Positions 29,651 through 41,700 of a DNA stretch of 64,000 bases are shown here, in pieces. Every line of letters begins with the position of its first letter. The first letter of the stretch is position 1. The stretch covers positions 1-64,000 of the forward strand of contig JAEIOD010000026.1 of assembly GCA_016342415.1 (NCBI GenBank), given 5' to 3'. The DNA comes from Clostridiales bacterium (GTDB taxonomy: Bacteria; Bacillota; Clostridia; Peptostreptococcales; Acidaminobacteraceae). Made by a program: the position numbers and the translations under genes. A model generated the notes under the pieces. It saw only the letters and a list, made by a program, of their open reading frames with translations. It was not told the origin of the DNA and made no database searches.

Positions 29651-29769
29651 GCATGCACCTCCTAAAATTCTTACAGCGGATTATGACAATTCATAAACCA
29701 TAATCATACTAAAAATATTAGATGAGTTTTAATATTTCTATAAAAACAACAAATATTTAGTATTCAATA
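29651..29769 (-). other. AT-rich gap between rpsJ and rplC with a stem-loop
   Basis: Most genes in this operon are 10-45 bp apart, but here the gap is 119 bp. It contains an 8-bp perfect AT-only stem, AAATATTA/TAATATTT (about 29707-29731), with a 9-nt loop. No good promoter was found. It may be an RNA-processing site or nothing. Confidence 0.35.
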
Positions 29770-30084
29770 TTATAATTTGATCTCGATATCCACACCAGCT
29801 GGTAAATCAATCTTCATTAAAGCGTCAACTGTCTTTTGAGTTGGGCTTAAGATATCTACCAATCTTTTGTGAGTTCTCATCTCAAATTGCTCTCTTGAGT
29901 CTTTGTACTTATGTACTGCTCTTAAGATTGTTACAATTTCCTTTTTAGTTGGTAAAGGAATTGGACCCGATACTTCAGCGCCCGTTCTTTTAGCTGCTTC
30001 AACTATTTTAGCTGCAGAAGCATCTAATAATTTGTGATCGTAAGACTTAAGTCTTATTCTGATTTTTTGACCTGCGTTAGCCAT
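29770..30084 (-). CDS. rpsJ: 30S ribosomal protein S10
   Basis: Head protein of 104 residues that also acts as NusE in antitermination. [18 protein letters not shown] and [22 protein letters not shown] are diagnostic. First gene of a 25-gene ribosomal operon that ends at rplQ. Confidence 0.98.
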   Translation of the reverse strand: MANAGQKIRIRLKSYDHKLLDASAAKIVEAAKRTGAEVSGPIPLPTKKEIVTILRAVHKYKDSREQFEMRTHKRLVDILSPTQKTVDALMKIDLPAGVDIEIKL

Positions 30085-30262
30085 GTTTTATCCTCCTTCT
30101 ATTCTGTTTCGTAAGATTTGTTTCTTATGCACACTCACCCTAGCGTGTCGCAAGTTGAGTGACAAAAAAACAACGAGTCGCTCACCTCTCAGGGCGAACT
30201 TTTCTCCACGAAAGTTCTCCATTAGAAAATGGTAACCTCTCGCTTCATCGCGTTTTACGTAC
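30085..30262 (-). promoter_or_regulatory. structured 5' leader of the S10 operon
   Basis: About 180 nt of leader separate the promoter from rpsJ. In transcript order: a CCATT/AATGG hairpin (30232-30219), a GAACTTT/AAAGTTC hairpin (30217-30196), a run of seven T (30170-30164), and a CACTCA/TGAGTG hairpin enclosing GCG/CGC (30161-30132). Such leaders control S10 operons in other bacteria; the regulator here is not identified. Confidence 0.55.
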
Positions 30263-30268
30263 TAGAGT

Positions 30269-30297
30269 ATTATAACCCACAATTTTATATAATGCAA
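30269..30297 (-). promoter_or_regulatory. promoter of the S10 operon
   Basis: TTGCAT (30297-30292), 17 bp, perfect TATAAT (30274-30269), between the tuf terminator and rpsJ. Confidence 0.87.
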
Positions 30298-30326
30298 GGG
30301 GTTCTTTAAATTTATTTTTTATTTAT

Positions 30327-30363
30327 AAAAAAAATATATAGACTGGCAAAAGCCAGTCTATAT
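30327..30363 (-). terminator. terminator of the str operon
   Basis: A 12-bp stem ATATAGACTGGC/GCCAGTCTATAT around four T, followed on the minus strand by eight or more T, shortly after the tuf stop. Confidence 0.94.
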
Positions 30364-30379
30364 GAATTAAAAACTATGA

Positions 30380-31576
30380 TTAGTCTGCAAATACTTTGAT
30401 AACAGATCCAGAACCAACTGTTCTTCCACCCTCACGGATAGAGAACTTTAATGTTTCTTCAATCGCGATTGGAGCGATTAATTCGATAGTCATCTCTACG
30501 TTATCACCAGGCATACACATTTCAACGCCTTCTTTTAACGTGATGTTACCAGTTACATCTGTAGTTCTGAAGAAGAATTGTGGTCTATATCCAGAGAAGA
30601 ATGGCTTATGACGTCCACCCTCTTCTTTTTTAAGAACGTATACTTGTGCTTCGAACTTAGTATGTGGATGGATTGTTCCAGGAGCAGCAAGAACTTGTCC
30701 TCTTTCGATTTCTGTTCTTTGAACACCTCTTAATAAACAACCAATGTTGTCTCCAGCAAAACCTTCATCTAATAACTTCTTGAACATCTCAACACCAGTA
30801 CAAACTACTGATCTTGGTTCTTCAGTTAAACCAACGATTTCGATAGTATCAGAAACTCTTAAGATACCTCTTTCGATTCTACCTGTAGCAACTGTACCTC
30901 TACCTGTGATAGAGAATACGTCCTCAACTGGCATTAAGAAAGGCTTATCAGTATCTCTCTCTGGCTCTGGAACATACTCATCAACGATTTCGAATAACTC
31001 AATGATTTTGTCACCCCACTCTGAAGATGAATCTTCAAGAGCTAATAATGCAGAACCTCTAATGATTGGAGTATCATCACCTGGGAAATCGTAAGCGTCT
31101 AATAATTCTCTTACTTCCATTTCAACTAACTCTAATAACTCCTCATCATCAACCATGTCACATTTGTTTAAGAAAACAACGATGTATGGAACACCAACTT
31201 GACGTGATAATAAGATATGCTCTCTAGTTTGAGGCATAGGACCATCTGCTGCAGAAACAACTAAGATAGATCCGTCCATTTGAGCAGCACCAGTGATCAT
31301 GTTCTTTACATAATCGGCATGGCCTGGACAGTCAACGTGAGCGTAATGTCTGTTAGGAGTTTCATACTCAACGTGAGCTGTAGAGATAGTGATACCTCTT
31401 TCTCTCTCTTCTGGAGCTTTATCGATATTCTCGAAGTCTACTTTCTCACCAAGACCGTATCTATCAAATAATACTTTAGTGATTGCAGCTGTTAAAGTTG
31501 TTTTACCGTGGTCAACGTGACCAATTGTACCAACGTTAACGTGTGGCTTATTTCTTTCAAATTTTTGCTTTGCCAT
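30380..31576 (-). CDS. tuf: translation elongation factor Tu
   Basis: Carries aminoacyl-tRNA to the ribosome; 398 residues. G1 GHVDHGKTT (19-27), the effector RGITIS, G3 DCPGH and G4 NKCD are intact. It follows fusA by 27 bp and ends the str operon. Confidence 0.98.
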   Translation of the reverse strand: MAKQKFERNKPHVNVGTIGHVDHGKTTLTAAITKVLFDRYGLGEKVDFENIDKAPEERERGITISTAHVEYETPNRHYAHVDCPGHADYVKNMITGAAQMDGSILVVSAADGPMPQTREHILLSRQVGVPYIVVFLNKCDMVDDEELLELVEMEVRELLDAYDFPGDDTPIIRGSALLALEDSSSEWGDKIIELFEIVDEYVPEPERDTDKPFLMPVEDVFSITGRGTVATGRIERGILRVSDTIEIVGLTEEPRSVVCTGVEMFKKLLDEGFAGDNIGCLLRGVQRTEIERGQVLAAPGTIHPHTKFEAQVYVLKKEEGGRHKPFFSGYRPQFFFRTTDVTGNITLKEGVEMCMPGDNVEMTIELIAPIAIEETLKFSIREGGRTVGSGSVIKVFAD

Positions 31577-31603
31577 TTTTGAAATTCCTCCCTTATAAAA
31601 AAT

Positions 31604-33676
31604 TTATTTTTTGTCGCCCATGATTTTTTCACTAATTGAATTAGGAACTTGATCATAGTGACTGAAAAGCATAGTATAGTTACCTCTACCTTGCGACTTA
31701 GATCTTAAGTCAGTAGCGTAACCGAACATCTCAGATAATGGAACATGTGCTTTAATAACTTGAGCGCCGTCCATTGATTCCATACCTTCTAATTGACCTC
31801 TACGAGAGTTAATATCTCCCATAACATCACCAAGGTATTCTTCTGGAACCACAACTTCAACTTTCATCATTGGTTCCATCAATACTGCAGCACCTTTTCT
31901 CATAGCTTCTTTGAAAGCCATAGATGCAGCAAGTTTGAATGCCATCTCAGATGAATCGACATCATGGTAAGAACCATCATATAATTCAGCTTCAACATCA
32001 ACAACTTCATACCCAGCTAAGATACCATTAGATAAAGATCCTTGGATACCTTGGTTAACTGGCTCGATGTATTCTCTAGGAACAGATCCACCAGTAACAG
32101 AGTTAATGAAGTTATAACCTTCACCAGCAGTTCTAGGTCTGAAGTGCATTTTAACATGACCATATTGACCTTTACCACCTGATTGTTTAGAGTGCTTGTA
32201 CTCAATAGTAACTTCTTTAGTGATTGTTTCTTTATAAGCTACTTGAGGTGCACCAATGTTCGCTTCTACTTTAAATTCTCTTAACAATCTATCAACGATG
32301 ATTTCAAGGTGAAGCTCACCCATACCAGCGATGATAACCTGTCCAGTTTCTTCATCAGTGTAAGTCTTGAATGTAGGATCCTCTTCAGCTAACTTTGAAA
32401 GTCCTAGACCCATCTTTTCTTGAGAAGCTCTTGTTTTAGGCTCAATAGCAACTCTGATAACTGGCTCAGGGAATTCCATCGACTCAAGAACAACTAAATC
32501 ATCTTGTGAACATAATGTATCACCAGTTGTTGTGAACTTAAGACCGATAGCTGCAGCGATATCTCCAGAGTAAACCTTTTTGATTTCTTCTCTTTTGTTC
32601 GCATGCATTTGCAGGATTCTACCAACTCTTTCTTTTTTATCTTTTGTAGAGTTGAATACATAAGATCCTGAATCTAATGTTCCAGAGTAAACTCTGAAGA
32701 ATGATAACTTACCTACAAAAGGATCTGTCATGATCTTAAATGCTAAAGCAGCAAATGGACCATTATCATCAGCAGGTCTTGCAATTTCCTCGTCAGTATC
32801 TGGATCAATACCTTTAATTGCAACTACATCTGTTGGTGCTGGCATATAATCAATAACAGCGTCAAGTAAAATTTGAACACCTTTATTCTTGTATGCAGTA
32901 CCACATAATACAGGTACAATTATGTTATCAATTGTAGCAACTCTTAATGCTTTAACTAAATCATCATGAGCGATTTCTTCACCTTCAAGGTAAGACATCA
33001 TCATTTCCTCATTAGTTTCAGCGATTGCTTCGATCATTTCACCTCTTTTTTCCTCAGCGATTTCCACTAAGTCAGCAGGAATGTCAACGATCTCAATGTT
33101 TTCTCCTAGGTCATCCTTATAAATATGAGCTTTCATAGTTAATAAGTTAACGATACCTTGGAAATCATCTTCAGCACCAATTGGTACTTGAATTGGAATA
33201 GCATTTGCAGATAATCTATCTTTCATCATATCAACTACTCTGAAGAAGTCTGCACCTGTAATATCCATTTTATTCACGAATGCCATTCTAGGTACTTTAT
33301 ACTTAACCGCTTGTCTCCAAACTGTTTCAGACTGAGGCTCAACCCCACCCTTAGCACAAAATACTGCAACCGCGCCATCTAATACTTTTAACGATCTTTC
33401 AACTTCTACTGTGAAGTCAACGTGACCTGGTGTATCGATGATGTTGATTCTATTTTTTTTCCATTCACAAGTTGTAGCAGCAGAAGTAATTGTGATACCT
33501 CTCTCTTGCTCTTGCTCCATCCAGTCCATAGTAGCTGCACCATCATGAACCTCACCAATTTTGTGAGAAACACCAGTGTAGTACAGGATTCTTTCAGTTG
33601 TTGTTGTCTTACCAGCATCGATATGTGCCATGATGCCGATATTTCTTGTTCTTTCTAATGGGAACTGTCTTGACAC
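31604..33676 (-). CDS. fusA: translation elongation factor G
   Basis: GTPase that drives translocation; 690 residues with all five domains. P loop AHIDAGKTT (17-25), DTPGHVDF and NKMD are intact. It starts with GTG, 7 nt after GGAGGAA. A second EF-G-like gene is cut by the right edge of the window. Confidence 0.98.
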   Translation of the reverse strand: MSRQFPLERTRNIGIMAHIDAGKTTTTERILYYTGVSHKIGEVHDGAATMDWMEQEQERGITITSAATTCEWKKNRINIIDTPGHVDFTVEVERSLKVLDGAVAVFCAKGGVEPQSETVWRQAVKYKVPRMAFVNKMDITGADFFRVVDMMKDRLSANAIPIQVPIGAEDDFQGIVNLLTMKAHIYKDDLGENIEIVDIPADLVEIAEEKRGEMIEAIAETNEEMMMSYLEGEEIAHDDLVKALRVATIDNIIVPVLCGTAYKNKGVQILLDAVIDYMPAPTDVVAIKGIDPDTDEEIARPADDNGPFAALAFKIMTDPFVGKLSFFRVYSGTLDSGSYVFNSTKDKKERVGRILQMHANKREEIKKVYSGDIAAAIGLKFTTTGDTLCSQDDLVVLESMEFPEPVIRVAIEPKTRASQEKMGLGLSKLAEEDPTFKTYTDEETGQVIIAGMGELHLEIIVDRLLREFKVEANIGAPQVAYKETITKEVTIEYKHSKQSGGKGQYGHVKMHFRPRTAGEGYNFINSVTGGSVPREYIEPVNQGIQGSLSNGILAGYEVVDVEAELYDGSYHDVDSSEMAFKLAASMAFKEAMRKGAAVLMEPMMKVEVVVPEEYLGDVMGDINSRRGQLEGMESMDGAQVIKAHVPLSEMFGYATDLRSKSQGRGNYTMLFSHYDQVPNSISEKIMGDKK

Positions 33677-33714
33677 GAATTGTTCCTCCTTCCAAGACTC
33701 ATTAAGCCGTCATA

Positions 33715-34185
33715 CTAGAATCTATAGTGTGCAAATGCTCTGTTAGCTTCTGCCATCTTATGTGTATCTTCTTTTTTCTTCACAGTTGCACCAGTGTTGT
33801 TTGCTGCATCCATAATTTCTTTAGCTAATCTTTCAGACATAGTTCTCTCTCCACGTTTTCTCGTGAATGTAGTTAACCATCTTAATCCTAAAGTTTGTCT
33901 TCTTACTGGACGAACTTCCATAGGAACTTGGTAGTTTGATCCACCAACTCTTCTTGATTTAACTTCTAACATAGGCATAATATTAGTCATTGCTGTTTCA
34001 AATACTTCGACAGCATCTTTACCTGTCTTCTCCGTTACCATATCAAATGCATCGTAAACGATTCTTTGAGCGGTACCTTTTTTTCCATCTAACATAATAG
34101 AGTTGATTAATTTTGCAACTACCATACTACCATGTACTGGATCAGGTAAAACTTTTCTTACTGGAACTTTTCCTTTTCTAGGCAC
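33715..34185 (-). CDS. rpsG: 30S ribosomal protein S7
   Basis: Head-assembly protein of 156 residues. [19 protein letters not shown] and the [19 protein letters not shown] hairpin are typical. In E. coli S7 represses its operon at the rpsL-rpsG gap; here that gap is also structured. Confidence 0.98.
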   Translation of the reverse strand: MPRKGKVPVRKVLPDPVHGSMVVAKLINSIMLDGKKGTAQRIVYDAFDMVTEKTGKDAVEVFETAMTNIMPMLEVKSRRVGGSNYQVPMEVRPVRRQTLGLRWLTTFTRKRGERTMSERLAKEIMDAANNTGATVKKKEDTHKMAEANRAFAHYRF

Positions 34186-34226
34186 TTTACTTCCCTCCTT
34201 AATTATAACTTTTCTTCATCGGTACT

Positions 34227-34298
34227 CGACAAATTAGTATTTACTAAATGTCGCTGTGCTTTATTGACTATATGAAGCCTTTACCGAAGTAAAGGCTT
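34227..34298 (-). promoter_or_regulatory. two stem-loops in the rpsL-rpsG intercistronic region
   Basis: In transcript order the first is a perfect 10-bp stem, AAGCCTTTAC/GTAAAGGCTT (34298-34275), closed by a UUCG tetraloop and not followed by a U run. The second (34253-34227) is imperfect: CGACA/TGTCG with TTAG/CTAA inside. The 121-bp gap is long for this operon. The position equals the S7 autoregulatory target of E. coli, which suggests but does not show a similar role. Confidence 0.7.
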
Positions 34299-34306
34299 TT
34301 GATGAT

Positions 34307-34726
34307 TTACTTCTTTTTCTTTGGTCTCTTAGTACCGTATTTAGATCTTGATTGGCTTCTATCAGCAACTCCTGATGTATCAAGCACACCTCTAACGATA
34401 TGATATCTACAACCTGGTAAGTCTTTGATTCTACCACCACGGATTAATACAACACTATGCTCTTGCAAGTTGTGTCCTTCACCTGGGATGTAAGCTGTAA
34501 CTTCTAAACCGTTTGAAAGTCTAACTCTCGCAACTTTTCTAAGGGCAGAGTTTGGCTTCTTAGGCGTAACTGTTTTAACTGAAGTACAAACACCTCTTTT
34601 TTGTGGAGATTTAGCTTTAGTAGCTTGTCTCTTTAAAGAGTTGAAACTTCTGTTTAAAGCAGGAGCAGTCGATTTCGTTTCCGATTGCTTTCTACCTTTC
34701 TTTACTAATTGGTTAATAGTTGGCAT
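34307..34726 (-). CDS. rpsL: 30S ribosomal protein S12
   Basis: Decoding-centre protein of 139 residues. [17 protein letters not shown] and [17 protein letters not shown] are present, with the lysines at the usual streptomycin positions, so no classical resistance change is seen. Confidence 0.98.
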   Translation of the reverse strand: MPTINQLVKKGRKQSETKSTAPALNRSFNSLKRQATKAKSPQKRGVCTSVKTVTPKKPNSALRKVARVRLSNGLEVTAYIPGEGHNLQEHSVVLIRGGRIKDLPGCRYHIVRGVLDTSGVADRSQSRSKYGTKRPKKKK

Positions 34727-34774
34727 CCATGCACCTCCTCTCGAATTTTAATTTGGTTTGAAAATATAGTCATT

Positions 34775-35023
34775 TTATTTAACAATAACTGCCGTCGCAG
34801 CACCAACGTCAATATTACAAGCTTTGCCTAAGATCAACATGTTTTCTATATAAACTATAGGCACATTGTGTTCTTTGGCTAACTCAACAACGCTTCTAAC
34901 CACATACTGCTCTGCATCCTTTGCAATAAACAAAGCTTCCGCTTTCCCAGTACGTACTGCTTTTAGCGATTGTTTGATACCGATTTTCCTCTGTGGAGCT
35001 GTTTCTAAGTTTTTTAAATCCAT
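34775..35023 (-). CDS. L7Ae-type ribosomal protein (YbxF family)
   Basis: An 82-residue kink-turn-binding protein of the L7Ae/L30e family, between rpoC and rpsL as in B. subtilis (ybxF). It includes GIKQSLKAVRTGKAEALFIAKDAE and a C-terminal NIDVGAATAVIVK. First gene of the str operon. Confidence 0.92.
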   Translation of the reverse strand: MDLKNLETAPQRKIGIKQSLKAVRTGKAEALFIAKDAEQYVVRSVVELAKEHNVPIVYIENMLILGKACNIDVGAATAVIVK

Positions 35024-35100
35024 AGAACACCCCTTACTTCTGATTCGTACTTTGTCGAATCCATCTTGAGCATTATATATTCAAGATAACATACTCACAC

Positions 35101-35130
35101 ATTGTAACACCCCAAAAGTATCATTGTCAA
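35101..35130 (-). promoter_or_regulatory. promoter of the str operon
   Basis: Perfect TTGACA (35130-35125), 18 bp, TACAAT (35106-35101). It lies between rpoC and the L7Ae-type gene. Confidence 0.78.
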
Positions 35131-35154
35131 TAAAAATAACAAAATACTTTTGGG
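35111..35154 (-). repeat. 10-bp inverted repeat flanking the str promoter -35
   Basis: CCCAAAAGTA (35111-35120) and its exact complement TACTTTTGGG (35145-35154) lie 24 bp apart. One arm sits in the -35/-10 spacer and the other upstream of the -35. It may be an operator or a long-loop hairpin ending the rpoBC transcript; no T run follows, so operator seems slightly better. Confidence 0.65.
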
Positions 35155-35163
35155 TCTTACAAC

Positions 35164-38100
35164 TTATAAGAATACGTCTTGCATATCTATTTCATTTTTT
35201 CTTTCATAAGCAACATTTTTATATTTTCTAAGACCTGTACCAGCAGGTATTAATTTACCAATGATAACATTTTCTTTTAGTCCAAGAAGTTTATCTTCTT
35301 TACCTTTAACAGCTGCATCCGTAAGAACTCTTGTTGTTTCCTGGAACGATGCTGCAGATAAGAATGAGTCAGTTGCTAAAGATGCTTTTGTGATACCATA
35401 TAATGCTCTAGTACCTTCCATAGGCTCTTTACCCGCTTCAATAAGATTCTTATTTACCTCTTTAAACTCTTTGTAGTTGATCATACGACCTGGTAAATAA
35501 TCTGAATCACCAGTCTCATCAACTCTAATCTTAGATAACATTTGTCTTACAATAACTTCAATGTGCTTATCATCGATATCAACACCTTGAAGACGATATA
35601 CAACTTGAATTTCTTTTACTATATAAGCCTGTACACCATTTACCCCAACAACTCTTAGAATATCATGAGGATTTATCGAACCTTCAGTCAGCTTGTCTCC
35701 CGCTTTAACATAATCGCCCTCTTGAACTCTTAAACGAGATCCGAATACGATTTGAACTGCAAAAGTTTCACCAGAGTCATTAGTTATAACAGCTTCTTGT
35801 TTACGTTTAGTCTCTTGGAACGAAATACGTCCATCTATTTCAGCAATTACTGACATACCTTTTGGTTTACGACCCTCGAAAAGCTCTTCAACTCTCGGAA
35901 GACCTTGAGTAATATCGGCTCCAGCAACACCACCAGTATGGAATGTTCTCATTGTTAACTGCGTACCCGGCTCACCGATTGATTGAGCAGCAATTGTACC
36001 AACAGCCTCACCAATATACATTGGATGACCTGTTGCTAAGTTTTTACCATAACAAGTACAGCAAACACCGGTTTCTGCTTCACAATTTAGTACCGAACGA
36101 AGTTCAACTTCAACTATTCCTGCTTCTACAATTGAAGCAGCAACTTTTTTACTGATCATAACATTGTGAGGTGCCAGTAATTCTCCCGTTTCAGGATGCA
36201 TAAGATCCTTTACAGGATAACGACCTTCAACTCTTTCAGCTAAACCTTCAATTACTTGACCATTTTCAGAAATATCTCTAACAACAATCCCTGTGTCAGC
36301 ACCACAATCTACTTCTCTTACGATAACATCTTGCGCTACGTCAACCAGTCTTCTTGTTAAGTACCCTGAATCGGCAGTTCTAAGCGCTGTATCGGCAAGA
36401 CCTTTTCTCGCACCAGTAGTCGAGATAAAGTATTCAAGTACCGACAGACCTTCACGGAAGTTTGACAAGATTGGAATCTCAACTGTTTTACCAGTTGCAT
36501 TGGCCATAAGACCACGCATCGCACCTAACTGTCTGATCTGGTTTCTCGAACCACGGGCACCGGAGTTAGCCATGATTGCAATATTGTTTAATCTAGGCAT
36601 TTCTTCCATCAACTCATTTGTTACATCTTCAGTTGTTTGAGTCCAAGTTTGAATAATACCTTCATATCTTTCATCTTCAGTTAAGAAACCACGTTTGAAA
36701 GCTGCTTGATACTTTTCAACTTTTTTTCTTGAGAGTTCTACAATTTCCCATTTGTTTTTCGGGATAACCATATCATCTACAGCAACTGTAATTGCAGATT
36801 GAGTTGAATATCTAAATCCTAAGTCCTTGATTGAGTCCATAATTTGAGCCGTTACAGTATTGCCTGTAATCTCATAACAACTCGCAATAATATTCTCCAA
36901 ATCCTTTTTAGTACATAAGAAATCAATTTCTAATCCGTAAGGATCAACTTCTCTATCAACAAATCCTAAGATTTGTGGTAATTCCGAGTTAAGGATAAAA
37001 CGTCCTACAGTTGATTCAACAACTTTCCCAGGATCATTTTCATTTAATTTAATTCTAACACCCACTTTAGCATGCAAGTGAACTGAACCACTTTTATATG
37101 CTAAGTACATTTCATCAAAGTCTTTGAATATTTTACCTTCACCTAAAACACCTTCAACATGAAGTGTTAAGTAGTAGCCACCAAGAACCATATCCTGAGT
37201 AGGCGTTGTGATCGGCAAACCATCTTTTGGAGCTAAAATGTTGTTTACTGATAACATTAAGTATCTAGCTTCTGCTTGTGCTTCTACAGATAAAGGTACA
37301 TGTACCGCCATCTGATCACCATCGAAATCGGCATTGTATGCTGTACATACAAGTGGATGTAATCGAATCGCCTTACCATCTACTAACACCGGCTCAAATG
37401 CTTGGATACCAAGTCTATGAAGCGTTGGTGCTCTATTCAGTAATACTGGGTGGTTTTTTATAACATCTTCAACAATCGGCCAAACTTCAGGTTTCGCACG
37501 CTCAACCATTCTTTTAGCACTTTTAATGTTGTGAACAATTTCTTCTTGAACCAAACGTTTCATTACGAAAGGTTTGAATAACTCTAGTGCCATCTTCTTA
37601 GGTAAACCACATTGGTAGAACTTCAGCGATGGACCAACTACGATAACCGAACGACCAGAATAGTCAACACGCTTACCTAGTAAGTTTTGTCTGAAACGAC
37701 CTTGTTTACCTTTAAGCATATCTGATAACGATCTTAATGGTCTGTTACCAGGTCCCGTTACAGGACGACCTCTTCTACCATTATCAATTAATGAATCGAC
37801 CGCTTCTTGAAGCATACGTTTTTCATTTCTAACAATAATATCAGGAGCTCCTAATTCTAAAAGTCTCTTTAAACGGTTATTTCTATTAATAACTCTTCTG
37901 TATAAGTCATTTAAGTCTGAAGTAGCGAAACGACCACCATCTAATTGAACCATAGGTCTTAAATCAGGTGGGATAACTGGTACAACATCCATTATCATCC
38001 AATCAGGGTGATTTCCAGACTCTCTAAAGTTATCTACTACTTCTAATCTTCTAATTAATTTTACTTTCTTTTGACCAGTTGCTTCTTTGTATTGAGCTCT

Positions 38101-38673
38101 TAATTCTTCTCTTAATACTTCTAGGTCAATCTGTTGTAAAATTGTCTTTACTGATTCAGCACCCATTCCTGCTTTGAAACGGTTACCATATTGCTCTCTA
38201 GCATCACTATATTCCTTCTCAGAAAGAACTTGTTTGTGAGTTAATGCTGTGTCCCCAGACTCTGTTACAATGTAAGCAGCGAAGTATAAGATCTTCTCAA
38301 GTGATCTTGGAGACATATCAAGCAAGATACCCATTTTTGATGGAATACCTCTAAAGTACCAAATGTGTGAAACAGGAGCTGCTAATTCAATATGTCCCAT
38401 TCTTTCACGACGCACTTTAGCTTTTGTTACTTCAACGCCACAACGGTCACAAATAACCCCTTTATAACGTACTCTTTTATATTTCCCACAATGACATTCC
38501 CAGTCTTTTGTAGGTCCAAAGATTTTTTCACAGAACAAGCCCTCTTTTTCGGGCTTTAATGTTCTATAGTTAATAGTCTCTGGTTTTTTAACTTCTCCTC
38601 TAGACCAACTTCTGATCTTCTCAGGAGAGGCTAAACGAATTTTTATGGAATCAAAATTATCGAACTCTAGCAA
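35164..38673 (-). CDS. rpoC: DNA-directed RNA polymerase subunit beta'
   Basis: Large catalytic subunit of about 1169 residues. The N-terminal zinc site ([20 protein letters not shown]) and the magnesium loop NADFDGDQ are intact. The preferred start is TTG at 38673: AAGGGAG is 8 nt upstream and the protein then begins [12 protein letters not shown], matching the family start. Earlier in-frame candidates (ATG 38691, GTG 38706) add residues not seen in relatives. It follows rpoB closely. Confidence 0.96.
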   Translation of the reverse strand: MLEFDNFDSIKIRLASPEKIRSWSRGEVKKPETINYRTLKPEKEGLFCEKIFGPTKDWECHCGKYKRVRYKGVICDRCGVEVTKAKVRRERMGHIELAAPVSHIWYFRGIPSKMGILLDMSPRSLEKILYFAAYIVTESGDTALTHKQVLSEKEYSDAREQYGNRFKAGMGAESVKTILQQIDLEVLREELRAQYKEATGQKKVKLIRRLEVVDNFRESGNHPDWMIMDVVPVIPPDLRPMVQLDGGRFATSDLNDLYRRVINRNNRLKRLLELGAPDIIVRNEKRMLQEAVDSLIDNGRRGRPVTGPGNRPLRSLSDMLKGKQGRFRQNLLGKRVDYSGRSVIVVGPSLKFYQCGLPKKMALELFKPFVMKRLVQEEIVHNIKSAKRMVERAKPEVWPIVEDVIKNHPVLLNRAPTLHRLGIQAFEPVLVDGKAIRLHPLVCTAYNADFDGDQMAVHVPLSVEAQAEARYLMLSVNNILAPKDGLPITTPTQDMVLGGYYLTLHVEGVLGEGKIFKDFDEMYLAYKSGSVHLHAKVGVRIKLNENDPGKVVESTVGRFILNSELPQILGFVDREVDPYGLEIDFLCTKKDLENIIASCYEITGNTVTAQIMDSIKDLGFRYSTQSAITVAVDDMVIPKNKWEIVELSRKKVEKYQAAFKRGFLTEDERYEGIIQTWTQTTEDVTNELMEEMPRLNNIAIMANSGARGSRNQIRQLGAMRGLMANATGKTVEIPILSNFREGLSVLEYFISTTGARKGLADTALRTADSGYLTRRLVDVAQDVIVREVDCGADTGIVVRDISENGQVIEGLAERVEGRYPVKDLMHPETGELLAPHNVMISKKVAASIVEAGIVEVELRSVLNCEAETGVCCTCYGKNLATGHPMYIGEAVGTIAAQSIGEPGTQLTMRTFHTGGVAGADITQGLPRVEELFEGRKPKGMSVIAEIDGRISFQETKRKQEAVITNDSGETFAVQIVFGSRLRVQEGDYVKAGDKLTEGSINPHDILRVVGVNGVQAYIVKEIQVVYRLQGVDIDDKHIEVIVRQMLSKIRVDETGDSDYLPGRMINYKEFKEVNKNLIEAGKEPMEGTRALYGITKASLATDSFLSAASFQETTRVLTDAAVKGKEDKLLGLKENVIIGKLIPAGTGLRKYKNVAYERKNEIDMQDVFL

Positions 38674-38739
38674 GGTTTTCGCTCCCTTCATAAGTAATCG
38701 CTTCACCTAGTGTACATAGCAGCATAAAGCTGCTAGTAG

Positions 38740-41700
38740 TTAGTCTTCAAAATCTATGCTTAACTCATCAACCGGTATGATATCATCATCAGAAAATGCT
38801 TCTTCATCAAAATCATCTTCTACAACTTCACCAGTTTCATCTTCGATTAGAACACCATCACCAAGTTCAGCATCATTTACTATTAAATCATCTAAATCAG
38901 AAGGGTCATCTGCAAATTCATCTGTACCCTCTTTAATTTCGATTTCGCCTGCACCTGATTTTATTACACTAACATCCAACGCAAGTGATTGGAATTCTTT
39001 AATTAATACTTTAAATGATTCAGGAATACCTGGCTCAGGAATATTTTCACCCTTAACAATCGCTTCGTATGCCTTAACACGACCTACGACGTCATCCGAC
39101 TTAACTGTTAAGATTTCCTGCAATGTATACGCAGCACCATATGCTTCAAGTGCCCATACCTCCATCTCACCAAATCTCTGTCCACCAAACTGTGCTTTAC
39201 CACCTAATGGCTGTTGAGTTACAAGTGAGTACGGTCCAGTTGAACGTGCATGGATCTTATCAGCAACAAGGTGATGCAGTTTTAACATATACATGTAACC
39301 AACTGTAACAGGGTTGTCGAAGTATTCTCCCGTTCTACCATCTCTAAGATTAAGCTTACCTGATCTTGGATAACCCGCTTCATCAAGAAGATCAGAAATT
39401 TGTCCCTCTTTAGCCCCATCAAAGGCCATAGTAGCAACGTTCCAACCCAATTTCTTAGCAGCCAATCCCAAGTGAATCTCTAATACCTGTCCGATATTCA
39501 TACGCGATGGTACCCCAAGTGGGTTCAGTATGATTTGTACAGGTGTTCCATCTTCAGCAAAAGGCATATCTTCAAGTGGTAATATTTTTGAGATAACACC
39601 CTTATTACCATGACGCCCCGCCATTTTATCTCCAACGTTTATCTTACGCTTCTTAGCGATATAAACTCTTACCAGCAAGTTTACACCTGGTGACAATTCA
39701 TCACCATTCTCTCTTACAAATACTTTTACATCTACGATAATACCCGACTCACCATGAGGTGCTTTCAAAGACGTATCTCTTACTTCTCTAGCCTTCTCGC
39801 CGAAGATAGCTCTTAATAATCTTTCTTCTGCAGTTAACTCAGTTTCACCTTTAGGTGTTACTTTACCAACCAATATATCTCCAGGTCCTATTTCAGCACC
39901 AATTCTGATAATACCACGTTCATCTAGATCTTTAAGTGCATCTTCACCAACGTTTGGAATATCTCTAGTGATTTCTTCGGGCCCTAATTTTGTGTCTCTA
40001 GCTTCACATTCGTATTCTTCAATATGAATAGATGTCAAAGCGTCTTTTCTTACCAATTCTTCACTAAGAAGAATCGCATCCTCATAGTTGTATCCATTCC
40101 ATGTCATGAATGCAATTTGCAGGTTTGTTCCTAGAGCCATCTCTCCATTATGAGTCGATGGTCCATCAGAAATTATATGACCCGCTTTAAGTTTTTGTCC
40201 CTTACTAACAAGAGGCGTTTGATTAACACACGTCCCCTGGTTTGAACGTTTAAACTTAAGAAGTTCAAATTCATCTCTTTGATGACTGTCGTCACGTTTT
40301 AACACAATTTTTGTAGCAGAGACATACTCAACAGTAGAATCAGCAGGCGCGATATTTACAGCACCCGAATCTCTTGCTGCGAAATACTCCATACCAGTAC
40401 CGATAATCGGTGCTTGAGCTACTAGAAGAGGCACAGCCTGCTTCTGCATGTTCGCTCCCATTAAGGCTCTGTTGGCATCATCGTTCTCAAGGAACGGAAT
40501 TAATGCTGTTGCTACAGAAATCATTTGCTGTGGTGAAACTTCCATCAAAGATACATCTTCTCTTGCGAATTCCTTGATATCTGCCTTTCTTCTACCAACA
40601 ACATTCTTATTTATAATGTAACCATTCTCATCAAGAGGCTCTGATGCAGGAATAATTACTGAATCTTTTTCTTCATCGGCACTCATGTATCTAATCTCGC
40701 CAGTCGCACGACCAGTTCCTTTTTCAACAACATTATAAGGTGCCTCTACGAATCCATACTCGTTGATTTCGGCAAAAATACTTAAGTTACCAATCAAACC
40801 AATGTTTGGACCCTCAGGTGTTTCAATCGGACACATTCTTCCATAATGAGAATAATGAACGTCACGTACCTCAAATCCAGCTCTTTCTCTCGAAAGACCA
40901 CCTGGACCTAAAGCTGATAATCTTCTTAAGTTTGTAAGCTCAGCAAGTGGATTGTTTTGATCCATGAACTGAGACAACTGCGAACTACCAAAGAATTCCT
41001 TAATAGCTGCTGTAACAGGACGAATGTTAATAAGCGCCTGTGGTGTAATTGCTTCCATATCTTGAATTGTCATTCTTTCACGAACAACTCTTTCCATTCT
41101 AGATAGACCAATTCTAAATTGGTTTTGTAAAAGCTCACCAACTGAACGAATTCTTCTGTTACCTAAGTGGTCAATATCATCTGTACGACCGATATTTTGA
41201 GCCAAGTTTAAAATGTAGCTAAATGATGCGATAATATCATCAACGATAATATTTTTAGGCACCAAACGATCATTAGATTCATCTTTCTTACGATCTTTTT
41301 TTGCATTCAAATTAATCTGTTCAACAATATCGTCTTCATCAGTGTAATTTTCTAAAATGTGCATCAATGAAGGATAATGTACTTTACCTTTAACTTTAAT
41401 CCCATCATATGAAACATACTTGTCCAAATCTACGAAATGACTACCAACAACTTTTACTTCTTCGCCTTCAGGATTGATAACATTAACAACTTTTACTCCG
41501 GCGTTTTCAACAACAAAAGCATCAGCTTCTGATAGCTTATGTCCTTCTTCAAAAAGGATTTCACCTGTTCTAGGATCAACAATACTTTCTGTTATAACCG
41601 TTTCCATAATACGATCAGCAACACCTAATTTTTTGTTGTATTTATAACGACCAACTTTTGCAAGGTCGTATCTCTTATCATCAAATAGAAGAGAGAACAA

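Noticed and set aside
34307-34726. Streptomycin-resistance change in S12
   Set aside because: The lysines in the TPKKPNS and RIKDLPG segments are those of susceptible proteins.
38756-39217. Ser/Thr-rich open frame opposite the 3' end of rpoB
   Set aside because: Complement of the Glu/Asp-rich RpoB tail; no start site or family resemblance.
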